Shown here: one piece after another, positions 51,239 to 63,149 of the stretch | Layout: every line of letters starts with the position of its first letter | Numbering within the stretch: the stretch's first letter is position 1 | Notes under the pieces: model-generated | Databases searched by the model: none | Seen by the model: only the letters and a program-made list of their open reading frames with translations | Told to the model about the DNA's origin: nothing | Source: Adiantum capillus-veneris | Lineage: Eukaryota > Streptophyta > Polypodiopsida > Polypodiales > Pteridaceae | Length of the DNA stretch: 64,000 nucleotides | NCBI GenBank assembly: GCA_014529385.2 | Contig: CM043953.1 | Location: 81,598,338-81,662,337, forward strand | Direction: 5' to 3' | Made by a program: the position numbers and the translations under genes

Positions 51239-52340
51239 TTCCCTTGTGCAGACTATTCTTGATGCCTTGCCAGATTCTTACCACACTTTTGCTAATACTT
51301 GGAGACTTATGACCCAAGAAAATCCTGAAGTTGTCAAGTTTGATGCATTATACACATTGATGTTGCAAGAGTCGCTTTCCAAAAAAAACAAGACTAGATA
51401 GCATGCAATTGAATAGGCCTTTATTGCTGCTCAAAGAAAGGGTGGTAACACTAATGAAGCCACTTCTCATGGTTCTTCTGCGAGTGGAAAATCTTATGTT
51501 CCTAATGCTTCTACTGGCAGCAATTCGTATGGAAATTCTGGTGATAAGGACAAAAAGAAGATGTGTTGCCATTATTGTAAAGCTAATGATCACTTGATCA
51601 AGCAGTGTCCTAAGTTGAAGGAAAAAGAGGCTGGTTCATCTACAAATGCAGCTATTGTTGAGTATTCAGTGCAAGGAGACTATGATGTTGATGTTGATGC
51701 AGAATAGGCTTTTAGTGCAGAGTGCACTTATAATCCAATTGTCCATGATGCATGCATGTCAGTTGCTGCAGATTCACATGTGTAGTATTTTGACAGTGAT
51801 GCTACAAAGCACATTACCTCACATCATGATTTGTTCTTCTCTCTTGAGTCTGTCCCTCATGGGAATTCAGTTACTTGTGCCAACAATGCCTCTTATCCGG
51901 TGCAGGGAGTTGGAAAGATTGTGCTTATTGCTGCAAATGGGAGTTCTTCTCACACTTGTTGATGCACTGTATGTACCTGGGAGAAGGATCTTTTTTTTGT
52001 ATCTGCACTTGCGTGTAGTGATGTGTGTGGGCCCATGCAAACTCCGTTCTTGGGCAATTACCTTTACTTCGTGACTTTTATTGATGATTACTCCAGGTAT
52101 GCATGGATGTATCCACTTAAGGCGAAGTCCAAAGTGTCTTTGTGCTTCAAACAATTTCTGGCTATGGCTGAAAATGTCTCGAAATGTACTATGGGCACCC
52201 TCCGTTTCGATCGGGGGGGGGGGGAGTATATGTCTCATGAATTTAATGCATTTACCATTGTACAATGCCTTATACACCTCAGCAAAATGGTGTTGCTGAG
52301 AGGAAAAACAAGTCACTTATGAAAATGGAAAAAGTCGTGG
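51195..52340 (+). pseudogene. Copia Gag C-terminus, protease and integrase start
   Basis: Across several frames the sequence continues the Gag domain interrupted near 37600: 'VKDINEQLIFAGKVISDISL', 'TILDALPDSYHTFANTWRLM'. A zinc knuckle follows ('CCHYCKANDHLIKQC', near 51560-51605). The protease motif is 'YFDSDATKHIT' (near 51790; usual DSGA changed to DSDA, preceded by a Trp codon turned TAG). Integrase follows: 'YFVTFIDDYSRYAWMYPLKA' (52065-52125), a frameshift in an 11-base G run near 52220, and 'PYTPQQNGVAERKNKSL' (about 52270-52320) with the catalytic Glu. It stops there; copia RT and RNase H are absent. Confidence 0.85.
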
Positions 52341-52430
52341 GATAAAACACCATTGTACAATGCCTTATACACCTCAGCAAAATGGTGTTGCTGAGAGGAA
52401 AAACAAGTCACTTATGAAAATGGAAAAAAG
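52252..52430. repeat. 80-bp direct duplication at the copia-gypsy junction
   Basis: The end of the copia integrase segment ('CTCAGCAAAATGGTGTTGCT' and flanks) is repeated at 52252-52331 and 52349-52429, with 17 unrelated bases between. Gypsy sequence begins right after the second copy. Confidence 0.9.
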
Positions 52431-52433
52431 TCT

Positions 52434-54648
52434 ATGTTTGGTGTCAATGAAGTGCTCATTGTAAGGCACATGTGCGGGCCATATGGTAGGAAACTTGGTC
52501 CAAAAAAGGTAGACGCCATCCAAAGAATGAAAGAAACATGCACTAGCGTCACTGAGGTTAGAAGGTTTTTGGGAGCATGTGTCTTTTATGTTATTTGGAT
52601 TCCACATTGTGCACATGTAGCTGATCCTCTTTATCAGTTGCTTAGAAAGAATCAAAAGTTTAAATGGACAGAACCACATGTAAAATCCATGAAAAAGCTA
52701 AAGGAGTTGCTCCAATTAGCACCAACTTTGAGAAAGGTAGACTATGAGTGTCGAAGGCCAGTAATTGTGACAGTAGATACCAACCATACAGGAATTGGAT
52801 GGGCAATAGGGCAGGATAACGAAGAAGGACACAGATATTTGGTGAGATTTGGAACAAAGGTACTAAGTGCTCGCCAAAGAAACTATCCACGGATAAAGAG
52901 TGAGTTATGGGGTATGGTTAGAGCTTTGAAAAATGGGAGAAAGTACCTAGTTGGTGCATGTGTGGTTGTAGAAATAGATTGTCTACCAGTTCTTGGGATG
53001 ACTATAAGCTGCTCAACACCAGACATTGCTATGTTGCGGTGGATTGCCTACATTGAATCCTTAAATCCGGAGTCTAAGCACATTGCAGGTAAAGACAATA
53101 CAATGACAGATATGCCATCAAGGGCAAGGTATGAAGATGAGTCACATATGATTGACGAGGGAGATGATGTAGGCACAAAGTTATACTCTATCTCTCATGT
53201 CAAAGGTAACAATGTATGCATGACTAATCCACTTGAATTGTTCTTGAAAGAGCTTTATGAAGGTGATTGGCTTCTTATTGGAAGCTATTTGAGTACTCTA
53301 GCAAAACAGGATGATTGGTGTGAACAAGAATTTAGGAGGATACACATGAAAGCATATGGGTACTTTTTGAGGGATGGTTACTTGTGGAAGCATCCTAAAC
53401 AAAAGGGTGCTACACCACAACGGGTTATATGTGAAAAAGAGACTCAAGTAAAGCTCATGAAAGAGTTTCATGAGAGTCTGTGGGCTGGACATAGGGGTGT
53501 GTGGGCAACCTTCTCCAAGTTGAAAGAAAAATAATGGTGGAAGGGTATGTATAAATATGTATCTCAATTTGTAGATTTGTGTGTAACTTATTAAATGTAT
53601 TCAAATGTCCCGACATCGTGATGGATTTCACCCTACATATCCACTAGCCATGCACTAAAAATGGATTGTGGATCTAGTCACAATGCCTTTAGGACTCTGG
53701 GAGATGAGATACTTGGTTCTTGCACGAGAGGACCTAACTAACCAAGTTGAAGGAAGAACATTAAGAGCTAAAACCACAAAAGCTGTGTGCAAATTCCTTC
53801 TTGATGAGGTGATTTGATGTTATGGTTGTGTGGGGAAGATCATTGCAGACAGAGGTGAGTTGGATGCTGAGGAAGCAAGGGAGTTCTTTTCCAGATTAGG
53901 AATCAAGCTTTCTCTTACTACATCTTACAATCCTGAAGGCAATGGAAAGAGTGAAAGAGGGCATCCTCCTATCATCAAAGCTTTGGCCAAGGCTTGCGAA
54001 GGAAGAGTTGGTGAGTGGCCAACACTATTGCCATATGCTTTATGGGCTAATCGTACAACACATAGCTCAGTAACTTGTTATATGCCTGCGGAGTTGATGT
54101 ATGGTCAAAAACCCGTGATGCCGATTGAAGATAAAATTCCCACATAGAATGTACTACCTTGGCAAGAGGGGCATAGCAAGGAAGAGCTCCTTGCATTGCA
54201 CATAAGGCAACTAGAGAGAAGACCTAGAGACATTGAGGCTGCAAAAGAACGACTCAAAAATGCAATATTAAAAAACAAGGACTACTTTGATAAGCGGCAT
54301 CGGCTCAGGAGCAAAGCAATTGACAAAGGTGACTGGGTTTTATTGTATGATAGTAGCCTTGATAACCAGCACACAGTCATGCGTAAGTTTTCAAAAAGAT
54401 GGTTTGGACCGTATGTTGTAAAGCACGTGCATGAAAATGCTACATACAGCTTGTCTGAACTAAATGGTACAGAAGTAAAGATTCCCATTGCAGGAGAAAG
54501 GATCAAAATGTTTAAGAGAAGAGGAGATAATGATCCAGAAGATGTTGACGAGGAGGAAGAGCAAAACACTAGTAAAGATCAAAGTGAAGATGAAGCTTTG
54601 GAATCATCTAGTGAAGAAGAAAGCAAGGAAGATGTACAAGAGGGCTGA
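52434..54648 (+). pseudogene. Ty3/gypsy Pol 3' part: RT end, RNase H, integrase
   Basis: The frame 52434-53534 (366 codons) starts within RT after the YxDD box ('MFGVNEVLIVRHMCGPYGRK', 'EVRRFLGACVFYVIWIPH'). RNase H follows ('VTVDTNHTGIGWAIGQDNEE', 'LSARQRNYPRIKSELWGM'), then the integrase zinc finger ('FHESLWAGHRGVWATFSKLK'). After a stop at 53534 and frame changes come the core aspartate region ('KIIADRGELDAEEAREFFSR', 53845), the catalytic Glu in 'NPEGNGKSERGHPP', and the C-terminal domain ('DKGDWVLLYDSSLDNQHTVM', 'FSKRWFGPYVVKHV', 54310-54420) with an acidic tail. It is a different lineage from elements 1 and 2 and is joined to copia integrase at its start, so the N-terminal RT is missing. 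Confidence 0.85.
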
Positions 54649-55950
54649 TCTTACAAAGAGAAAATGTGGCACATACCGGAGGATGTGCAGGTTTAGAGGG
54701 AGAAGATGTCGTGATGTGACACGTACATAGTGGGAACGAATGCTACAAGATCTATCTTGCAACGTTTTAGATACATAAGTATATTTCCTATAATGTACAT
54801 ATGCATATCTAAGTTTAATAGTAAGCTTTCTATCTCATCCTATTATTTATCTCAAGGGTAACATATTCTTGCTTTACCGTCAAAAAATACTATGGAAAAA
54901 GCATCAATAGCTCTACCTCTTTAACTTGGGGCAAAAAGCATTGGTTCTTTCTTTCTACTATCTCATTATCATCTCACACCCTAGCTAGATCCTATATCTA
55001 GGGTAACTTCCAATATATATATATTCTATGTATTTTTTATATTTCTTTTTAAAGCTACTAGATATATTTCCAATATATCTAGGACATACTGGCAACTCTC
55101 GAGATTTATTCATTAGTTACCAAGATTCTTCTACCCCCAACATCCCTTCCTTGGTTGGAGGCTTTTCGCGTTCTAAAAGATTTTGGCATGGGAGTAGATC
55201 TCAGCACCTAATCAGCGAGGAGATCTTCGATATCAACGTTAACCACTTTGGCGAGCTGACCTCTGTGATCAGGGTCGGATGCATTTTTAATTTAAAAAAC
55301 AACGCATGGACAACCCTCCACCCCGCTTCGTGCGGCCTGCTGGAAGCTGCCCACACCCTGTTTTTCCATTGTCGTAAACCAGTACGGCCAAGCAGCAGAC
55401 TCATTCCTCATCCCCGCGTACCATCCTACCATGCAGGTTGCCTTCTGCTCTGCGCCACTCCTTGGGCCATCACAGGCTTCGCAGGCTCTTCATTGCTAGC
55501 AGGATCAACTCAGATTCGCATTATTTTCCTATTTTCTACGATTGGGTAACCCATATTAGGAAGGAATCATATCCTAGTGGAACACTAGCTTGCATGATTT
55601 TCAAAGATGCACTCATTTTAATGAATTATTGCAAGGATGCTTACAAAAATTTGTCAAGGAGCGATGTCATGCTTTCATATTGCATGAGGTGTCCTTTGGA
55701 ATCAAATGAAAGTCTAAGCTAAGGGGACCACAGGAAGACTTGCTACCAAAAATGTACCCTATTTTGATGATTTTTTTACACAAGGTTCCAATCTGAATTG
55801 GAAAAAGTATATGGAATGGAAGTCGTAGCTTATGAGCTGAATGTTTTGCCCCTATTTTTACTTTTGTTTGGAGCCACGGTTCAAGAGATATGAACAAAAT
55901 ACTAGACCCCAGTCTGCCCACATCATGCAGGGACAACACGTTTCAAACTT
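54649..55950. other. No gene seen
   Basis: A 173-codon + strand frame (55028-55549) crosses a GC-richer patch but shows no domain. The rest is AT-rich and probably 3' untranslated or LTR DNA of the preceding pol fragment. Confidence 0.35.
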
Positions 55951-56480
55951 TGCTAGTTTCTGTTCACACTGGCTCTTCTCTTCTTGTGTAAACCCTTGGG
56001 GGTTCCCTTCACCTATAAAAGGGGACCTCTTCTTCCTTGTAAACCAGTCATGAGATAAATTCATAAGGGAGTGAGAGTATTAATGCTTAAATGTACTTAG
56101 CCATAAACAAAAACATAAGCCTAAGCCTAAGCCTACACTTGCTCCTAGAGAAAGACTAGCCAATCTTGTAAGCTATCCTTGGAACATCAACTCTAATCAA
56201 AGAAGGTCTTGAACTTACTGCATCGATCAAGGCTTAAAGTCTTTCCTCTTCTTCTCTCTCCATAAAAAATGGTGAATAACTCCCAAAGGGTTTGTCAAGT
56301 AAGATGTGTTCTACTTTGATATTTTGTAGATTTCTTGTTGTTTTCTATTTCATCTCTAATCCAACATATATCTCTAATTTTCTCTCCCTCTCTAACCAAA
56401 CCTATCTCTCTTACTCTTAGAAATTCATTTTTTCTAAAAATTCTAGGTTCTCCTTGCTACAGGTGCATCTCTTCCCGAAG
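55951..56480 (+). promoter_or_regulatory. LTR-like promoter region with TATA box
   Basis: A TATA box in 'ACCTATAAAAGGGGACCTC' at about 56010-56028 is followed by a pyrimidine-rich, non-coding stretch with many CTCT runs, as in the R-U5 part of an LTR. LTR ends were not found, so only the promoter-like arrangement is claimed. Positions 56481-57229 contain no supported gene. Confidence 0.35.
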
Positions 56481-57229
56481 TATCCTTATTTCCTACAGGC
56501 AAGAATAGGGCTTGGGAAGGAAACTTCTCTTCTCTTCACTTCTCTCATGTCTACATTTTGCACATACTAGAGTTATCCTAGATGAATAATCCACATGATG
56601 GCAATTTCTATCTCTTCCACTCTGTGCGATCTATTGCAATTAACGTATGGATTAGCCATAAAACACACTTTCAACAACGTATAGTGTTTCTCTTTGGCCC
56701 AGAAAGGCTCAATGAAATACTTCTTTCACCGTATCCATCATATTACCCTTTATAGACTATAACTTTTCTTTTGACATAAGTGTAGTTATCTTGTTATGAA
56801 CCAAGAGGATTTGTACACACAATTAATCCCGATCACTAGACAAAACATATATATTATGGTAAGCACAAAACTACAATTCCAAAGAACAATTCGTAGCCTA
56901 TTTGGTCGGCAAAGATTGAATGCCATTAACTCATCTATTAACCCTTCATATTACCCATGACAGAATATGACCATAGCTTTGATGTTTTCATCTTTGTGTT
57001 GTTTTGATATTCTCTTTTGTGTTCTTTCTTAGTGTATGTGAGTGCAAGAGAGAAAGAGTGGGGCTTCTTTTATTGCACTTCCTTCCAAACCCTAGAATTC
57101 ATGGCATCTTTGGTTTAACTCCTTCATATAGTTTTTGGAGTTTTCTCACAAACTCTTACAACCAAAAGCCTGATGCTTTCCTGGCAAGACCGCAAATTTC
57201 TCGACACCGTGAGCCAATTGAGATGATTG

Positions 57230-57768
57230 GCGAGACTCTGTGGGACCTACCAATCTTGTTGATAAGAGTCGATCGTGTTGTAGTTTTGGAGACGTGGCTT
57301 GATGAGAGTGACACAGCAAATGTGCCCAAGAGATGCCGAGATCCACAACGCGTGCGCGCGCGCACACACACACACACATAATCCAAAAGTGTAGAGATTA
57401 TTTAAATATGCTTGTGAGAAAAAATGACCAAGGTAGAATGATGAATTTAGCACACTCTCTGCTAATTAAATAACTTAAGAGCTCTCAAATTTGCGATAGG
57501 CGAGACTCTGTGGGACCTACCAATCTTGTTGATAAGAGTCGATCGTGTTGTAGTTTTGGAGACGTGGCTTGATGAGAGTGACGCGGAAAATGTGTCCAAG
57601 AGATGCCAAGATCCACAACACGTGTGCGCGCGCACACACACACATAATCCAAAAGTGTAGAGATTATTTAAATATGCTTGTGAGCAAAAATGACCAAGGT
57701 AGAATGATGAATTTAGCACACTCTCTGCTAATTAAATAACTTAAGAGCTCTCAAATTTGCGATAGAGC
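57230..57768. repeat. 270-bp tandem duplication with (GC)n(AC)n core
   Basis: The unit starting 'GGCGAGACTCTGTGGGACCT' at 57230 recurs at 57500 with few changes. Each copy carries a short GC/AC alternating tract (57356-57379, 57627-57644) and ends near 'CTCTCAAATTTGCGATA'. No gene is evident. Confidence 0.95.
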
Positions 57769-58975
57769 CAAGAAAAATATGCACAAAAAATACAAAATTT
57801 TAATATAATAATTGATGCTAATGATATGCCAATTATGATGCAACGATGAACAACCGTTAAATTCTCTTTCTAATCAATTAGCATGGATAGTGGCACCAAT
57901 ATTACGTATCCCATTACTAAAGGACTTCAATAGAAGAAAGTTAACGATGTAATTGACACGACAAAGAGGTATTGAATTAATAATTGCAATGGCTAAGGGA
58001 GAGAGGGCCGCTGCAATCTGGCATACTGAGGATGCTTATGATTTAAAATAGATTAGGAAATGCTAATCTAAGCCATGCTCTTATACCGGTTGTAGGGTTA
58101 AGGTGGATAGGTTAGTGCCCTATTCACGCTAATGGCATGCTTGGAGAGGTTAATGTAGAGCTGAGAGAGAAACTATTGCACAATACAATATAGAGTATAA
58201 TTGCAAATGATAGACTTACTTTTATTCAGCAAAATGTGCCTCTAAATAGGTTTATACAAAAGAGATAGCCTTTTGACACATGAGCACAAGATGTGGCTGC
58301 CTATGCACAAACACAAGTGGCTTTTCTTTATACATGGGTTGTAAGGGGTTCTTCACATGGGCTATTGACACATGACTTTTCTAGGTGGAAAAGATTGTTC
58401 ACACAAGAGATGCAACAAAACCTCACATCCCAACAATTAAGTGAATTAAAAAAGAAACTTAGTAAATTTTTGTGGGTCAAAAATAGTAGCCTCAGAATTC
58501 TATATAAAGGTTAGCAATTGGAAACCAGCTTAGAGCCTAATGGGAAATATGTCGAGGCTTCCAATCTTGCAATTAGTGTATAATAATCAGCAATAAACTA
58601 TTTATGAATATATAAAAAAATTGCATCAAAGTAAACATTTATAAAAAGGGAACAAAAAAACTTGGATGAGTAGGCATTCATAGTCTCTAAGCTTTATAAA
58701 GTAGGACAAGACCTGCCAGCCCCCACCATAATAGAAGACATCCGAAAAACATAATATCTCTTAAGCTGACAATAATAAGCCTACTTTCTTTTAGAATATA
58801 GTGTGACATAAATAACTATTACAACCAAATTAAGGCTAAGTAAGGGGAAATGCAAAATTTTAGTCTCCACTAGGGCCATCTCTTAAAGGTTCCTTACTCT
58901 ATGCAAAAGTGACCAAGATAACCAAAATAAAAGGAACCAAAACAAAGTACTACAATGAGAAACCAACCAAGTAAT
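57769..58975. other. No gene seen
   Basis: AT-rich. The frame 58293-58514 has no recognisable motif. Confidence 0.4.
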
Positions 58976-59202
58976 TGCTGGAATTAGGGTTGTACGGATG
59001 CACACACACCTTGGAGAAGATGAAGAAGCTCAAGGCAGACAACAGAGAGTGTCTTGCTTCATGCACAAATAGAAAGATAAGTTAGCCCTAGAATGATGGG
59101 CATATATACTATGCATGAGGAAAAAAATCTCCTGGTGAGGGAAAAAGTGCCTTGGAAGTTCTAAGTGTGTTCAAACATATCACTACCACATATATGGTAA
59201 CA
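58976..59202 (-). mobile_element. 3' LTR of a reversed copia element, 227 bp
   Basis: On the minus strand it starts TGTTACC and ends 'CCCTAATTCCAGCA'. It is the same family as the LTR at 36791-37016. A polypurine tract (minus strand TAGGGGGGATT, 59203-59213) lies directly before its start, so it is a 3' LTR. Confidence 0.8.
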
Positions 59203-59278
59203 AATCCCCCCTAGGAGTGATGCACTGAATGAGAGGTAGCACATAGTGTATAGGGAAGTTCCGTGTCCTAAGGACATG

Positions 59279-59400
59279 ATCAATCCACAAAGGGAAGCAA
59301 GCCCAAAGCTTTGGATTGCTCATGAGGCAATGACTTTGTGAACCAATCTGCACGGTTGTCATGTGCATAAATCTACCTACATCTGCGACTGAAAACTAAA
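59279..59400 (-). pseudogene. C-terminal end of copia RNase H
   Basis: The minus strand reads 'YAHDNRADWFTKSLPHEQSK' and ends in TGA about 65 bases before the PPT. 'ADIFTKPLP' is the conserved end of copia RNase H. The rest of the element is missing beyond about 59400. Positions 59401-59689 show nothing further. Confidence 0.75.
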
Positions 59401-59689
59401 TATTTAGCCTCATAAGACCATATTAGGTAAAGTGGGAAAATCCCAATTCCCAGGTTGGACAACTTTCAATATATCATGTATAAAATATAGAGATTTTGTC
59501 AAAAATTTGAGTTTTCTTAAGGTCTCATTCCACTTTATGCACATACAATACACAATGAAAACAACTAAAATATCATGGTTTCAATCAATTGGATTATTAG
59601 GAGAGGAGTATATTGCATCCATTATCGTTGTCTATGTTCTACTGTCCTACCTACAACTTATCTCAACATGGAGAGCTTGGTTTCTAGGT

Positions 59690-61320
59690 CCACCACTTGT
59701 CCAAGTTAATGTAAAAGTGACTCAAGGTTCACAACTTGTGAAAGCAAGGATCCATTGAGGCATACAATCCACTTGGCTATTTTTCCTTAATTTATTGCAT
59801 GTGACATTTAAGCAAGGTCCACTTCTAATCTATAACTTCTTAATTTGAGGCATGGGGCATACATAAAATATGTAGCATATGCTCTATTGCCTCATAGGAA
59901 GGTTGGTTTCAAGGTGCACTTATCCATGCTAACCTATCTTGGAGAAATGATGGAGCTTGCTTCTCTCCTTGTTTCAATGGAGACTAGCTTGGACAAGTGG
60001 TGGACCTTTGCTTCTCTCTATGTTTCAATAGAGTTAGCTTGGACAAGTGGTGATCTTGGAACAAAACCCCCATGTAAAACATATCATGGGTATTCCAAGT
60101 GATTAGAAAGATTACCATTTAAGATATAACCTTATAGGTTGGACAACTAGATCTTGGCTTGGAGAAATGGTGGACCTTTGATTCTCTCCATGTTTCAATG
60201 GAGTCTATCTTGGAGAAATGGTGGAGCTTGCTTCTGTCCATGTTTCAATGGAGCCTAGCTTGAATAGTTGGTGGACCTTTGCTTCTCTCTATGTTTCAAT
60301 AGAGTTAGCTTAGACACGTGGTGGATCTTCAAAATAAACCAATTACTATCAATGTTGCCTAGCTTGGACAAGTGGTGGAGTGTTTCTCTACTCCATGTTT
60401 CAATGGATCTTAGCTTGGACAAGTGTTGGACCTTAAAACAAAAACCCCATGTACAACATAGAATGGATTTTCTAGATTTCAATGGAGTTTAGATTTAACA
60501 AATGGTGGAGCTTGTCTTCATCCATGTTTCAATGAAACTAGCTTGGACAAGTGGTGGACCTTGTAACAAACCCTCCCATGTACAACATATCATTGGTTTT
60601 CTAAGTGATGGGAAGGAATACCATTCAAGATATAAACTTATAGCTTGGATAAGTAGTTGACTTTAAAACCAAATTCATCATAATACAATGAAATATAGGT
60701 CAGCCAATTCCTAAATCTTGAGACCAAACCTCCCATGCTATTAGAGATAATATATTGGATAAGTGGTGGACCTTCTATTATTTTCCCATGCCTAGTTTAG
60801 ACAATCGGTACACTTCGCAGCTATAAAGGTTGGACGAGTTGTGGAGCCTTGTTTCTATCCATGTTTTAATGGATCCTAGCTTGGACAAGTGGTGGACCTT
60901 CGAAAAAAGCTTCCATGTACAACATATATGAGGTTTTCCATGTTTTAATGGAACCTATCTTGGACAAATGGTGAAGCTTTCTTCTCTCCATGTTGATTTT
61001 GGAACTACCTTAGACAAGTGGTGGAGCTTTTCTTTTCTACTCTTCATAATACAATGAAGTATATGTTGGTTACATGGTGAATCTTAAGGCCAAACCTCCC
61101 ATTTTACTACAGATGATAGGTTGGACAAGTGGATCAACCTTCTATCATTTCTCCATGACTATATTGGACAATTAGTAGACATAACATCTCTCTATGTTGT
61201 CTAGAGATGAGCTTGGACAAGTGATGGACCCTGCTTCTCTCTTCCCTTGGTTTACTAGTTTGAAGACTCAGTATATATACTTTCTTAGATCTAGCTTGAA
61301 CAAGTGGTGGACCTTGCATC
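59690..61320. repeat. Degenerate minisatellite of about 50 bp, left array
   Basis: Units share 'GCTTGGACAAGTGGTGGACC', a CTTTGCTTCTCTC-like stretch and 'ATGTTTCAATGGAG', at about 50-bp steps between 59985 and 60560. Longer units with 'CCCCCATGTAAAACATATCA' alternate with the short ones, giving a higher-order pattern. At the left edge (59690) one unit is in the opposite orientation. Frames across it are not genes. Confidence 0.85.
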
Positions 61321-62193
61321 CACAATCTTAATTCAGTACAAAAAAGTATATGAAAAAATAACATAGGAATCTTGGTTTGAAGGTCAAGCAATTAGGTTCC
61401 AAATGCACATAATAATATATTTTCCACCCATATTAAAAGAAAGATAAATATGTTATTACCAAATTGACAAAGGTAACGTCCAAGAATTATATCTTTCCAT
61501 CTTGTCAGATCTAAATCTTCATCAAGGCGACATGCATATATACATCAACTTTCAAGCCATTCAAGAATACATGCACTTAGATTCCATAGTTTTGTTTTCA
61601 AAGTCTTTTAGGTTCTAAAACTCTTTCACATAAAGTATGTAATGACAAAATTCTTGAAGCAAACATTTGTGCCCAAGAAAAAGATCCCTCTCACATATTT
61701 AAAGTCCATGAATTCTCTGATCCACACTTACAAGTTTTATTTTGACATCAAACATCAATTCTTTCATAGTTCCAAATAAATGTAACCTCGATATGAATTG
61801 ACAAAAAATGAATTTCTTTTACTATATGACCCAACATAGGCCCCAATCAAATAAAAAATGAGTCCCCAAAAATTTGGGTGCACTCTAGCAATACATCAGA
61901 GTCCCCTTACAATAGGATGCACTCCAATAGTACATTGAAGTCCCCTTAGAGTAGGGTGCACTCCATTCAAGTGTTCATAAAATTGACACACCTTTATAAA
62001 AAAAAAAAAAGACTATATCAAATTATACAAATGTTGAAAGATACACACTAGAATAAAAAAAGCATCTTATAGACATATTTATTCAATGCTTTCGTGTTGA
62101 CAAGTACACACCAAGGACATAATTTGTCTCAGAATCACTATACTGATTTACAATTGTGTTGTATGTATAGACTCTCTTATCTCTTGCATACAA
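61321..62193. other. No gene seen; short tandem repeat at 61875-61975
   Basis: A unit of about 39 bp with 'GGTGCACTCTAGCAATACAT' is present two and a half times (61878, 61917, 61956). The region probably includes the 3' UTR of the gene ending at 62194. Confidence 0.6.
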
Positions 62194-62858
62194 CTATCCT
62201 ACCAACCATGGAATTATGGTTCTCTGCAAGAAGTTTTGAAGTTGCTCGGAAGTTTGCCTCCACATCTTTGGAAATATAAGATATGTCCCTGGCATGTTCC
62301 ACATCACCCTATATGGAGTGTCATAAAAAATTAAGGTATTGTTTGCATCCAAATCCTCAAATATCTTCCAAATATCACTCAGATTTTTGTGATAAACCCT
62401 TGTAAATCCTAACATGATATTTGGATTTTGGCAATTTTTGTTACTCATAAACACCTTGAACTTGGTATACTGCTCAGGAAAACACTTTTGTGTGATGTGT
62501 TGCACCCTTGTTAAGTTATAGCAACTCCATATCCATAGCTCAAAGTATTCAGCACAAAAATCCAAAAAACTTTGTGCGTCTGGTCGCACCACATGATAAA
62601 CTTCATCTTTGTCCTCCACAAGTCGCATGTGTTGAGCCCAAGATGGCATAGAATCTCCATGTTTCATTTCAGCTGTCTTGAGAAGTAACCCCTCTAGATC
62701 CAAGATAAGTACTCTTTTGATGTCCTTGAAAGCAAGTGGTAGGTGATAAGGAGGTGATTCATTCCTTGGACAAGATCTTGGAGGAGGTTGGATGGGTAAT
62801 TCAATAGTTTTCTTCAATTTATGCCAGCATATAGCCAATCCATTTTTCTGTAATGGTT
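62194..62858 (-). CDS. FCP1-like (SCP/NIF) HAD phosphatase domain protein, last exon
   Basis: FCP1/SCP proteins are Mg-dependent HAD-family phosphatases; FCP1 acts on the C-terminal domain of RNA polymerase II. The frame is open from an acceptor (TTTAATTTCAG|AA, exon start 62858) to TAG at 62194; no in-frame ATG lies upstream in the exon, so at least one earlier exon is missing. Counting from 62838, the core spans about residues 41-185: 'KRVLILDLEGLLLKT' (motif I), 'YHVVRPDAQSFLDFCAEYFE' with 'LWIWSCYN' (substrate region), and 'TLIFYDTPYRVMWNMPGTYL' (motif III). Motif I should be DxDx(T/V); here it is D-L-E-G-L, so the first Asp (nucleophile) stays but the second is Glu and the Thr is Leu. 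Motif III has Y-D where D-D is usual. It is probably weak or inactive. The open frame suggests it is not a recent pseudogene. Confidence 0.75.
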
Positions 62859-63149
62859 CTGAAATTAAAGAACAAGAACACTTAATGCAAACACAACAAT
62901 AGACATGAGTTTTACATTGTCTACCCTAAGGTTTTATTAGATACCAAAATCCATCTATGATCTACTCATTAATAGAAAGAAAGTCAAATTAAAATCCTGA
63001 CTCTTTTTTATGCTACACTCTCTCTTAGTCTCAATACCATGGAGTTCAACTAGACTTAAATCAACTAATAACTACTACTTGTTGTTAAAGGTATTCTTGA
63101 AGTGTATAAGGCTTAACCAATGCTCTAGTGTAAAATGGGTATTTAGGTC
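62859..63149. other. Intron or upstream DNA of the FCP1-like gene
   Basis: Directly upstream of the exon acceptor. I could not place a preceding exon between here and the window end. Confidence 0.4.

Noticed and set aside
55028-55549. 173-codon open frame
   Set aside because: No recognisable motif or codon pattern; it begins in very AT-rich leader-like DNA.
56118-56140. Telomere-like CCTAAG units
   Set aside because: Three hexamers of the wrong sequence for plant telomeres in ordinary DNA.
61875-61975. Riboswitch or RNA gene
   Set aside because: Explained as a short tandem repeat of about 39 bp; no conserved RNA fold seen.
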